From IMG/VR virus record IMGVR_UViG_3300042945_000085, positions 1 through 32,300 of that record: a stretch of DNA of 32,300 nt; one strand, 5' to 3'. Positions 1 to 6,472 of the stretch are shown here, piece after piece. How positions within the stretch are numbered: the first letter of the stretch is position 1; the number at the start of each line of letters is the position of its first letter. Source of the DNA: a virus. The position numbers and the translations under genes are program-made. The notes below the pieces were generated by a model. It made no database searches, was not told where the DNA came from, and was given only the letters and a program-made list of their open reading frames with translations.

Positions 1-832
1 ATTGATTGCTAACGTCATCATGCGGTAAGTCTTCGTTCATAATAAATGTATGTTTTTTTTCAATTATTTCTTTTTCCATAATAACATCTTCATACCTTTT
101 TGAAATAAAGTCACCTTGATAACGAGGGAATGAAAGTAATACTACTTTGCCTAAATCTGGAAAGCGAGAATCAACTGAGCCACGAAACGCTTTGTAAATA
201 TTTTCTGCTGTCTTGCCTTGCTCATTGCCAGTTCCAACTTCAGATGCAAAACCAGAAATTTCATCAAGCACTGCAAGTAATAAGTTTAATCCCTCATGCG
301 ATTCTCTTTCTGAGTGTCCAGAGTAAACTGTAATTGATTTATCAAACTCTATTGAGTCTGCTTTAGCATTATACTTACCAGCAAACCATGGTGATCTTTC
401 AATCTTACTTTTAAAACCTTTAAAGAAAACATTTTTTGCTTGCTGTGCATTTATTGCAACGTTAATTAAATCTATTGCATCTCCGCTTGGCTTTCCAAAA
501 TATCTAGCGGGATCCTTAAGACACAACAACTTATATACAATATAGGCACAGGCAACCGTAGAGGTAAAGTCTTTACCAGAGCCTTTTCCTAGTTGTAAAA
601 TAATTTCATTTTTAGTATATTTGTCATAATATCTTGCGCCTTCTACTGGGCCATACAATTCTTGCAAGTCTTCTTTTTTATATATTTGACTCATTGCTTC
701 TACAATGTCATATTGAATTGATGATAGCGGTGGCTGCCCCAAATAATCAGAAGACTCAACAAATGTCTTTGCATCTACTGGCTGTTCTTCAAATTGTTTT
801 TCTTTTAGTACCTCAAAAAAATCATTGAACAT
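1..832 (-). CDS. terL: Terminase large subunit, N-terminal part (cut by window edge)
   Basis: This is the ATPase motor and nuclease that packages DNA into the prohead. Only the first 277 codons are inside the window; the rest lies left of position 1. I translated it by hand from the ATG at 832-830. The ATPase domain shows a Walker A, LGKGSGKD, at residues 81-88, with Asp where Ser or Thr is usual, a form I recall from other phage terminases. A Walker B, LLLAVLDE, ends at Asp190-Glu191, and a plausible motif III (LLSFP) lies near residue 233. The C-terminal nuclease domain is not visible. The start overlaps the stop of the putative small subunit by 11 bases, the usual arrangement of a terminase pair, and no other in-frame start fits better. 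The order of motifs and the neighbour make the call secure; the packaging type (cos, pac) cannot be told. Confidence 0.93.
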   Translation of the reverse strand, partial: MFNDFFEVLKEKQFEEQPVDAKTFVESSDYLGQPPLSSIQYDIVEAMSQIYKKEDLQELYGPVEGARYYDKYTKNEIILQLGKGSGKDFTSTVACAYIVYKLLCLKDPARYFGKPSGDAIDLINVAINAQQAKNVFFKGFKSKIERSPWFAGKYNAKADSIEFDKSITVYSGHSERESHEGLNLLLAVLDEISGFASEVGTGNEQGKTAENIYKAFRGSVDSRFPDLGKVVLLSFPRYQGDFISKRYEDVIMEKEIIEKKHTFIMNEDLPHDDVSNQ

Positions 833-1358
833 CTTGGACAATGGTAATCACTTCTCCCTCTTTAGCAATTTCAGAAAGACGGTGCATAATTAAATCACGA
901 ACCTCTGGATGCTCAGAAGCAACGTCTCTAAGAATTCCAATGAGAACTTCTTGTTTACGTTCAATCTGCACCATTTCTTCTGCTAGTTCCTTGTTTTCAA
1001 GAAGTCCAGCCTTTTGTAACATTTCAATTCTAGATTTTTCTATATCCATAACTAATTTAATTGCTTGAGTTTTTGCACTAAGATTATTTGTCATTGATGC
1101 TTCATCAATAACCTCATAAGATTTTGTAATTAATTTGCTATAGTGTGCATCTGCTCCAGCAAGGGCTTCTTTTGCACGAGCACGTATAGCGTCATTGGCA
1201 GATGCCATAACTTTCCATTCATTAATTAATGCAACAACACGAGTTCTTGGCATATCCAAATCTTTAGAAATTTTTGTAGGATCTTGGCCTTTAAGATATT
1301 CTGCAACAACTTTGTTTACTTCATCAAGATGTTGAATTAATTCTATTTCAGTTGACAT
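822..1358 (-). CDS. terS: Probable terminase small subunit
   Basis: This 178-residue protein probably recognises the phage DNA and hands it to the large subunit. Residues about 15-50 look like a helix-turn-helix, with the segments KISKDLDMPRTRV and ALINEW. A long charged helical stretch (about 95-150) follows and would suit the oligomerisation part of a ring-forming small subunit. The length is typical for the family. The call rests mainly on this HTH plus coiled-helix architecture and on the position directly before and overlapping the large subunit gene, since small subunits diverge strongly. The ATG at 1358 has an AAAGGA-type ribosome site 7-10 bases upstream. Its beginning overlaps the end of the upstream DUF1599-like gene by 11 bases, so the two are translationally linked. 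A generic DNA-binding protein is the main alternative. Confidence 0.7.
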   Translation of the reverse strand: MSTEIELIQHLDEVNKVVAEYLKGQDPTKISKDLDMPRTRVVALINEWKVMASANDAIRARAKEALAGADAHYSKLITKSYEVIDEASMTNNLSAKTQAIKLVMDIEKSRIEMLQKAGLLENKELAEEMVQIERKQEVLIGILRDVASEHPEVRDLIMHRLSEIAKEGEVITIVQDVQ

Positions 1359-1683
1359 TTTTTTCCTTTGCTATTTTAAGCAATACTAAGTATCCAATAA
1401 GATCATCTATATCGTTGTCTCCAATATAGTCCGTGCCTTTCATAAGTCTGCTTAATTTATCATCAATTCTTACTCTAAGTTGTTCTACTGGATCTGCCTT
1501 GCTAAAAATTCTAACAGGATCTAAAGCAGAATCTCCATATGCAATATTTTTATCAATAAGCATCTGTGCAATTCCATGACATGTTGACCAAATCTCTTTT
1601 CCAGAAGGTGCGCTAATAGAATAAAGATATAAATCCTCACAACTAAAACTTTTTACATCCTTATAAACTGGATTTAGTTTCAT
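1348..1683 (-). CDS. DUF1599-like protein (nucleotide modification associated domain 1)
   Basis: This is a 111-residue protein, probably all-helical. The core reads KNIAYGDSA at residues 45-53, RIDDKLSRL at 72-80, and an acidic helix DNDIDDLIGYLVLL at 89-102. These three blocks match my memory of the DUF1599 family, which Pfam links to nucleotide modification and which resembles MazG and dUTPase-type helical pyrophosphohydrolases. The conserved acidic pair Asp74-Asp75 and the DxDD at 91-94 would be metal-ligand candidates, but I cannot confirm a catalytic site. Such genes are common in phages of many hosts. It starts at an ATG that shares ATGA with the stop of the small HTH gene. The function could be nucleotide-pool sanitation or support of modified-base synthesis; neither is shown here. 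Confidence 0.6.
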   Translation of the reverse strand: MKLNPVYKDVKSFSCEDLYLYSISAPSGKEIWSTCHGIAQMLIDKNIAYGDSALDPVRIFSKADPVEQLRVRIDDKLSRLMKGTDYIGDNDIDDLIGYLVLLKIAKEKNVN

Positions 1684-1835
1684 CGTTTTGATTTCCTTAA
1701 TCCAAATTTAGCAAGGTATACGTAGATTGTTTCTACGCTTGCCCCACACTCTTTGGCAATGTCTTGTGGAGACTTTTTATCCATAAGGTATCTCTTACGA
1801 AGCCAAGTTTCACTTGTATACAGTTTACCAGTCAT
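1680..1835 (-). CDS. Small helix-turn-helix DNA-binding protein
   Basis: This is a 51-residue basic protein. Residues 22-44 form a textbook helix-turn-helix: SPQDIAKECGASVETIYVY, with Gly at the turn, followed by a short basic tail LRKSKR. It resembles the HTH of resolvases and of HTH modules attached to homing endonucleases, but it stands alone. I chose the ATG at 1835 rather than the upstream in-frame ATG at 1886, because the longer form would overlap the preceding gene by 47 bases and adds residues with no HTH character, whereas the short form begins 4 bases after that gene's stop. It could regulate late genes or assist the terminase; its target is unknown. Confidence 0.65.
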   Translation of the reverse strand: MTGKLYTSETWLRKRYLMDKKSPQDIAKECGASVETIYVYLAKFGLRKSKR

Positions 1836-1839
1836 AGTA

Positions 1840-2484
1840 TTATTTGTCAACCTCAGTCTCATTAATTTCATAGTTAAACCTATCACTGTCTTCTAAGGTC
1901 CATTTGTCTTGATTCTCTACGTCCCACTTATAATCATTAATTATTCTATCAATAACATATTCCTTTTTTAAAGTAAAAGAAGGTTCATAAATACGAACTC
2001 TATTGTTTGGCTGTATAGCAAAGTTCCCATCGTCTCTTTGTATAACATGACCACATTTATGTTCCGCTGGATTCTCTGAGTACCCGTCATCTAAAACATT
2101 GGAGTCTGGATTGTGCCAGTCAAGTGTAAACAAATATGTCCCCTTATGCATAGTCTTTGTTCTATCAATGTAAGACATTTTAAGATTTGTTAAGTTTTCA
2201 AATTTTGTTACAGATATATGATGACTAAAGGCATTCCATAAAACCAAATTGTGTATGTCTTGTTCTTGTACTCCAGGTTGTGTACAGAATGCGCTGATTG
2301 GCATTCTCCACCACAAACCACCATCTTCCATCATTATGTGGAATAAGGGACTTCTACTTTTAATACTAGCAACACCAAATATAACACATGGAAAATATTT
2401 ATCATGACTATCTAATTGATTTCTTAAATAGTTTCCACGCACATAACATTCTATAGGTGGTATGTTTGCATTTAATTCTGGCAT
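1840..2484 (-). CDS. Conserved phage protein of unknown function next to halogenase
   Basis: This 214-residue protein has no motif I can assign. It is rich in aromatic residues, Asp and His, with segments such as PPIECYVR (9-16), GGLWWRMPISAFC (55-67), and LDWHNPDS in the middle, and an acidic C-terminus. There is no signal peptide or membrane segment. I have an impression of related proteins in T4-like cyanophage genomes, often near the halogenase, but cannot verify this here. The start ATG lies 3 bases after the stop of the halogenase gene, so the two are almost certainly co-translated, and a working relationship with the halogenase is plausible. The gene ends just before the small HTH gene. 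Function unknown. Confidence 0.75.
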   Translation of the reverse strand: MPELNANIPPIECYVRGNYLRNQLDSHDKYFPCVIFGVASIKSRSPLFHIMMEDGGLWWRMPISAFCTQPGVQEQDIHNLVLWNAFSHHISVTKFENLTNLKMSYIDRTKTMHKGTYLFTLDWHNPDSNVLDDGYSENPAEHKCGHVIQRDDGNFAIQPNNRVRIYEPSFTLKKEYVIDRIINDYKWDVENQDKWTLEDSDRFNYEINETEVDK

Positions 2485-2487
2485 TTT

Positions 2488-3948
2488 TTAACCTATCCCT
2501 CTAATAATTTTAATTATTTCTTTATGATTTAAGTATTGTTTAGACTGATCTTGAAAAACCGCTGAATTAATCATTATTTCTGCATTATTTTTTATATTTT
2601 TTGATAAAAATTGATACTCGTTTAAAATTGCATCATTGTCAAACAAATTAAGACCTGCCATGACAACGACAAAGTTTAATGGTAAAAACATAGCATAAGA
2701 AGAATCTTTTCTAAAATCCTCTTTAATTGGAAGTTTTGTTTTCCATTTTTCTAAATTATATTTTAAAGATTCTGGTATGTCTATAGTTAAAATATTTTTC
2801 CAAAATTCGGTATCATTTCTTTTTGTTAAATAATGTAAAACAATAAAGTCTCTAATATTTTCTGTAATATTTTCAAATGACTCATTATATTCTTTTATAA
2901 CTCTTTCGTTATAATTTTGAAGTCTATGCATTAATAAAAAACTTTGTTGAATAGTTAATCCAATTGATGTTGCCTCTAGTGGTTCAAAAAAACATCCACT
3001 TAATCCCATTGCAACACAATTTTTCGTCCATACAGTTTCTAAAGCCCCTGGATCAAAATTAAAAGTTTTTCCAACTTCTATTTTGTAACCAAGTTCTTTT
3101 TCTACTTCTAACTTTGCTTGATCGGCATTTATAAAATTATTATCATATATGTATCCATTTCCATGTCGTCCCCAAGTTGGTATTTTAAATCTCCAACCAG
3201 AATCCATGGCTTTTGCTAATGTCCAAAAATTATAATTATCTTCGTCAACAGTTGGAAATGTAATTGCAGAGTTCAATTTTAAATATTTATTAAAAGATTT
3301 CCATTTAACATCTAATTTATTCATTAAAACTCGTTTAAATCCTGTTGCATCTATATAAAAATCACTTTTATATTTATTTTTTTCTCCCACTACATAATCA
3401 ATAAATCCATTTTGATCTAATTCAACATATAAAATATTATCATCAAAAACATTGATTCCTTTTTCAATTGCTTTCTTTTTTAAAAAATCATTTAATTTAA
3501 ATGTATTAAAATGATATTGATTTGTTACTGGTGTATTATCTATGTTTATTGCTTGAGCAATAACTTTATTTTGTAAAACACTATCTGGATAAATGTATTG
3601 TAAGCCTTCAGATATTTGTTTTGCGTATACGTGTGAATATTGACCAACTATATTGCTAAATGGTGGACCAACCGTATGCATATATTTTTTATTTTTAATC
3701 CAGCCATCAAACATAATTCCAATCTTAAATGTTGCATCACATTCTGTAATGATTTCACTACCTTTAATTCCAACAAAATCCATAAACTCTCTAAAATGTT
3801 CTGTTGATCCTTCTCCTACACCAACAATTCCAATATTTGAAGAATATACTAAATTAACCTCTAAAGTGCTACGTTCTTTTAAAATAAGTGCAGAAATTAA
3901 GCCAGCAGTTCCCCCACCAACAACAGTTAAACTTTTCACATGTTTCAT
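2488..3948 (-). CDS. Viral flavin-dependent halogenase (tryptophan halogenase family)
   Basis: This 486-residue enzyme is expected to use FADH2, oxygen and halide to halogenate an unknown substrate. An N-terminal FAD-binding Rossmann motif, VVGGGTAG, spans residues 9-16; a second flavin contact, DATGF, is at 200-204. The lysine that carries the halogenating species in PrnA and RebH (Lys79 there) corresponds to Lys75 in TFKIGIMF, and the catalytic glutamate (Glu346 in PrnA) corresponds to Glu325 in FEPLEATS. The family signature WxWxIP is altered to WRFKIP (252-257). The length is near the usual 500-540. Cyanophages carry homologues, one of which (VirX1 of cyanophage Syn10) is an established halogenase preferring iodide. 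The start shares ATGA with the ruvC stop. No flavin reductase is seen, so the host would supply FADH2. The substrate cannot be predicted. Confidence 0.9.
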   Translation of the reverse strand: MKHVKSLTVVGGGTAGLISALILKERSTLEVNLVYSSNIGIVGVGEGSTEHFREFMDFVGIKGSEIITECDATFKIGIMFDGWIKNKKYMHTVGPPFSNIVGQYSHVYAKQISEGLQYIYPDSVLQNKVIAQAINIDNTPVTNQYHFNTFKLNDFLKKKAIEKGINVFDDNILYVELDQNGFIDYVVGEKNKYKSDFYIDATGFKRVLMNKLDVKWKSFNKYLKLNSAITFPTVDEDNYNFWTLAKAMDSGWRFKIPTWGRHGNGYIYDNNFINADQAKLEVEKELGYKIEVGKTFNFDPGALETVWTKNCVAMGLSGCFFEPLEATSIGLTIQQSFLLMHRLQNYNERVIKEYNESFENITENIRDFIVLHYLTKRNDTEFWKNILTIDIPESLKYNLEKWKTKLPIKEDFRKDSSYAMFLPLNFVVVMAGLNLFDNDAILNEYQFLSKNIKNNAEIMINSAVFQDQSKQYLNHKEIIKIIRGIG

Positions 3949-4523
3949 TTATTTTTTACCGTGTTCCACTTGTCCCAATTATTAATAGCCCAATGCCCAA
4001 TACCACAAGCGTCAGCAACGTCATTATCATTAATAACTTTATTATAATTAATTTCAATTAGTTTGATAGTTCTTTCTTTCCTAATTTGTCTTTCATATGT
4101 TTTATACCAAGAGTCTGACTTTCCTGGGTTCTTTGATCTAATTACAACCTGTTCCTCTTTTGTTATTTTTTTATTTCCTAAATAGTTTTGCCAAGTTATT
4201 GGTGCTACAGTTCCTATAACCTTTGTTCCAGTTAGTCCTGCTGCTCCTAATAGCGCACCTTGGACTAAAGCCAAATCCGCAGCAGTTTTAGGGCTATTCA
4301 TAAAAACGGTATGCTCAATTACAATTGTTTTAAATCCACCATAATATTCAAAAAATGCTTTTGTCTTAGCACAAGCATCCATAACTTTTTCATAATTTGT
4401 ATTTCCTTCAAACCTAATCTTACCAATACTTTCTAGATTGTTATTATTAAAAATAGCAAAGGCAAGACTATTAGTGCTTGCATCAATAGCACAAACTGTT
4501 TTTGAATTACCACTGTTGTTCAT
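3945..4523 (-). CDS. ruvC: RuvC-type Holliday junction resolvase
   Basis: This is a 192-residue RNase H-fold nuclease that would cut four-way junctions arising from recombination and replication, and so debranch DNA for packaging. All four catalytic acids of RuvC have counterparts: Asp14 in AIDAST, Glu70 in VIEHTV, and the DxxD pair Asp168 and Asp171 in DNDVADACGIGHWA. The length is near that of bacterial RuvC (about 170-190). I use the ATG at 4523; an in-frame TTG two codons upstream is possible but less likely. It overlaps the end of the double zinc-ribbon gene by 17 bases, and its stop overlaps the halogenase start. No RuvA or RuvB partner is seen, as is usual for phage resolvases, which act alone. 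Confidence 0.88.
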   Translation of the reverse strand: MNNSGNSKTVCAIDASTNSLAFAIFNNNNLESIGKIRFEGNTNYEKVMDACAKTKAFFEYYGGFKTIVIEHTVFMNSPKTAADLALVQGALLGAAGLTGTKVIGTVAPITWQNYLGNKKITKEEQVVIRSKNPGKSDSWYKTYERQIRKERTIKLIEINYNKVINDNDVADACGIGHWAINNWDKWNTVKNK

Positions 4524-4800
4524 AGTCAATAAATCCTTTTATTTGTTTTAACATTTTATCTACTTCTTTTTTATTTATATTGCAATTAGGACAAAATCCA
4601 GAGTCATTATATATTGACAGTTGTTCTCCACAGCCACCAAAGCAAAGTCTTTTTTTGCCTATTCTTTTTTGTCTACGAGTTATTTGATACCTTTCGGCTA
4701 TCTTTATTTTGGTGGCTCCTTCTCTACAAACATCTCCACAATAAATTTGATAACTTACCTTTGGTGTAAATTGGGTCTCGCACCTTTCACATAGTTTCAC
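4507..4800 (-). CDS. Small protein with two four-cysteine zinc sites
   Basis: This is a 97-residue basic protein. Two sets of four cysteines are clear: Cys4, Cys7, Cys21 and Cys25 near the N-terminus, and Cys53, Cys57, Cys70 and Cys73 further on. Each set has the spacing of a zinc ribbon or treble-clef-like knuckle. Between them lies a very basic stretch (TRRQKRIGKKR, 41-51) with potential to bind nucleic acid. The first half recalls the zinc motifs attached to phage HNH nucleases, but there is no HNH motif. The gene starts 2 bases after the Cas4-like nuclease gene stops and overlaps ruvC by 17 bases, so it belongs to the recombination cluster and may help one of these nucleases bind DNA. Function is otherwise unknown. 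Confidence 0.7.
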   Translation of the reverse strand: MKLCERCETQFTPKVSYQIYCGDVCREGATKIKIAERYQITRRQKRIGKKRLCFGGCGEQLSIYNDSGFCPNCNINKKEVDKMLKQIKGFIDYEQQW

Positions 4801-4802
4801 AT

Positions 4803-5666
4803 TTATTCATCTTTCTCGTCCTTTAATAATTTCATAGGTTTAATCTTAATTGTTCCGTCTCCTGCTTCAGCACATGCCTTTTGAATAGGACACACTTTGC
4901 AAATTTTTGAATTTGAACGATAAGGAATTTCTGGTAATTGTTTATCTTGCCAACTCTTGTAAACTACTCTCATCCATTCAAATGTTTCATCTACCCAAGT
5001 ACGATACTGATCATTTACTACAACGGGCAATGTAAGTAGTTCATGATTGTTTTTATTTTCATAAATCATTACACCCTTGCCAATTTTCCAAACCTTCATA
5101 TACATTAGTAATTGCATTAAGTGACCCATTTTAGGTTTTCTACTTAATTTTTTATGTTCAAAGTCGTCGTTTCTTATTGTTTTAATTTCACCAACAAGTC
5201 TTTCACCTTTATAGTCAATCATGACATCTCCATACCCGTCAAAAGGTGGATCATCAGTTTTAACTCTAAACTCCATTGCTGGGTGAGTTTGCTTGCTATA
5301 TTTTCTTGGTATTGGATCAAACTCTAAATCTTGTGCAAGTAAACCAGAAGCCTCTATTGCATCTTGTATTCTTCCATGTCCGAGAGTTCCTTGTGTTCTA
5401 TTTGCTACGCCAATGGCGTCTGAGTTATCATAAAATATTTGTCCATCAAACCCTAGGTGCCAATATCTTGGACACTCACCTGCGCCATAAGTCAAACCAG
5501 ATGCAGAAAAATTATTTTTCTTAGTAAACTTTGGTTTTGTTTTAGTAAGATAGCCAGCATTTATGGCAGTATCTAAACCTTCAACAAGACTTTCGTCTTC
5601 TTCGCTATTTCTTTTTTTCTTTTTGGTATCTTTAATCATAACCTGTTTTAGTAAGTTTTTAGCCAT
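4803..5666 (-). CDS. Cas4/RecB-like PD-(D/E)XK exonuclease with Fe-S cysteines
   Basis: This 287-residue nuclease has the RecB/Cas4 motif series: His97 in GTLGHGRI, Asp147 in GYGDVMID, Glu160-x-Lys162 in VGEIKT, and motif QLLMYM with Gln185. Four cysteines stand where Cas4 proteins hold a 4Fe-4S cluster: Cys65 in ECPRY, then Cys256, Cys259 and Cys265 in KICKVCPIQKAC. Family knowledge suggests a single-strand-end exonuclease. In a phage it would process DNA ends for recombination with the RecA-type protein; there is no sign of Cas1 or Cas2, so a CRISPR role is not implied. The first 50 residues are basic and probably disordered. A candidate extended -10 promoter (5689-5697) lies in the gap before it, and a GGATG ribosome site precedes the ATG at 5666. 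It starts the nuclease/halogenase/terminase run of genes. Confidence 0.87.
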   Translation of the reverse strand: MAKNLLKQVMIKDTKKKKRNSEEDESLVEGLDTAINAGYLTKTKPKFTKKNNFSASGLTYGAGECPRYWHLGFDGQIFYDNSDAIGVANRTQGTLGHGRIQDAIEASGLLAQDLEFDPIPRKYSKQTHPAMEFRVKTDDPPFDGYGDVMIDYKGERLVGEIKTIRNDDFEHKKLSRKPKMGHLMQLLMYMKVWKIGKGVMIYENKNNHELLTLPVVVNDQYRTWVDETFEWMRVVYKSWQDKQLPEIPYRSNSKICKVCPIQKACAEAGDGTIKIKPMKLLKDEKDE

Positions 5667-5688
5667 ATTTCATCCTTTGTTTATATTA

Positions 5689-5697
5689 ATTATAGCA
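5689..5697 (-). promoter_or_regulatory. Candidate extended -10 promoter element
   Basis: On the minus strand this reads TGCTATAAT, a perfect extended -10 (TGn plus TATAAT). It lies in the true 33-base gap between the 104-residue unknown gene and the Cas4-like nuclease gene. A transcript starting about 7 bases downstream would have a leader of roughly 15 bases before the ATG at 5666. No good -35 hexamer is seen 16-18 bases upstream, which is acceptable for extended -10 promoters. The identical nine bases recur at 30921-30929. AT-rich sequence makes chance matches likely, so confidence is moderate. Confidence 0.45.
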
Positions 5698-5699
5698 GG

Positions 5700-6014
5700 T
5701 TAGCGCATTATGTATTTAAGCGCTGATACCAGATCGTTTATTGCTTGTGCTGCTGTAAAGTATATGTTTTTCTTTGCCCTGTCAGATTTGTCAACATTGG
5801 CCATCCAAGTGGCTTTAAAAGACATTTTTGCTGCAATGGCTTGTAGCCTTACAATTTCAAGGCTAGCAGCCTGAAGGGGGATATCTGGTTTTATAATAAT
5901 TTTTGCGATCATAGTTAAAGCAACGGTCAATTCCTCATCTTGCATATAGTCTGCAATCTCTGTTAAACCATTTACCATGTCAAGTGTTGTTTTTTGTGAT
6001 CCTGGTTCAGACAT
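5700..6014 (-). CDS. Small helical protein of unknown function
   Basis: This 104-residue protein is predicted to be mostly helical, with alternating hydrophobic and charged residues and no cysteines. Recognisable stretches are DMVNGLTEIADYMQDEE (12-28), a hydrophobic middle, and a C-terminal helix ending in KYIMR. I see no catalytic or binding motif. It starts at an ATG that overlaps the stop of the Hjc-like gene by 8 bases and ends just before the gap that holds a candidate promoter, so it closes the replication/recombination transcript. Its position suggests a small accessory protein for recombination, but this is only guilt by association. Confidence 0.65.
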   Translation of the reverse strand: MSEPGSQKTTLDMVNGLTEIADYMQDEELTVALTMIAKIIIKPDIPLQAASLEIVRLQAIAAKMSFKATWMANVDKSDRAKKNIYFTAAQAINDLVSALKYIMR

Positions 6015-6306
6015 TATATTTCTCCTCTGTTAATTGTTCTAGCATGTTCATTTCAATTATGGCAAGTCTTACTTTTGTATTTCCTTCTCCAAGAATTACA
6101 ACAATGGCTGGAGACTTATCTCTACCTGCTTGAATAGAATCAGTAACAGCCTTTGCCCATACGTCCTTATTTAATGTAAAAGATTTGCTGGCTTCTTTAA
6201 AGTCAACAACAAATTCACGCCATGTTGCATCGCCCTTCTGTGTGTTTCTACCAGAATTTTTATGCTGCTTAGCACCTATTCTTTTACTTTCGTTCTTTTC
6301 GCTCAT
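6007..6306 (-). CDS. Candidate Hjc-like PD-(D/E)XK nuclease, small
   Basis: This is a 99-residue protein. The layout resembles archaeal-type Hjc and related phage nucleases: a basic N-terminus (KRIGAKQHKNSGR), a GD at Gly25-Asp26, then the D-x-K core VVDFKEAS with Asp35 and Lys37, a KSFTL segment, a helix with Trp50, and a strand SPAIVVILG. Hjc-type proteins carry E...GD...(D/E)xK in this order; an early glutamate (Glu3 or Glu6) could supply the first acid, but that is uncertain. I chose the ATG at 6306, preceded by AAGGA, over an upstream ATG that would overlap the zinc-ribbon gene heavily. It would cut branched DNA, seemingly redundantly with RuvC. It could also be a nuclease-fold accessory protein without activity. 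Confidence 0.5.
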   Translation of the reverse strand: MSEKNESKRIGAKQHKNSGRNTQKGDATWREFVVDFKEASKSFTLNKDVWAKAVTDSIQAGRDKSPAIVVILGEGNTKVRLAIIEMNMLEQLTEEKYNV

Positions 6307-6472
6307 AATCCTTCTTTGTTGGGGGAAGTAGGTTAACTTTTGAAATATGTTTTTGTGTACACATCCATGTCGCATCTCCAGTCTCTCTCCAATATCTTAA
6401 AGATGTTACAATTTCTTGGCAAGTTTTACATGGCCACTGGCCAGGATACACGGTAAAATTTTTTTCAAGCAT
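6284..6472 (-). CDS. Small zinc-ribbon-like protein
   Basis: This 62-residue protein has a single probable zinc site made of Cys15 and Cys18 (PCKTC) with Cys38 and His42 (CTQKH). Between the pairs is a strand-rich segment with the dipeptide TW. The C-terminus is basic (KKDYERKERK). It overlaps the end of recA by 8 bases and the Hjc-like gene by 23 bases, so it is embedded in the recombination operon. I recall similar very short cysteine proteins in other phages, without known function. A role as a DNA- or protein-binding adaptor near the recombinase is possible; nothing in the sequence proves it. Confidence 0.65.
   Translation of the reverse strand: MLEKNFTVYPGQWPCKTCQEIVTSLRYWRETGDATWMCTQKHISKVNLLPPTKKDYERKERK

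Noticed and set aside
130-828. Two plus-strand frames of 64-67 codons at the left end
   Set aside because: They are antisense to the terminase large subunit gene, whose Walker motifs are clear on the minus strand.
4524-4529. Longer RuvC starting from TTG two codons upstream
   Set aside because: ATG at 4523 is preferred, and the extension adds nothing to the conserved fold.
4803-5666. CRISPR adaptation system based on the Cas4-like gene
   Set aside because: No Cas1, Cas2 or direct-repeat array is present; Cas4-like nucleases are common in phage recombination operons.
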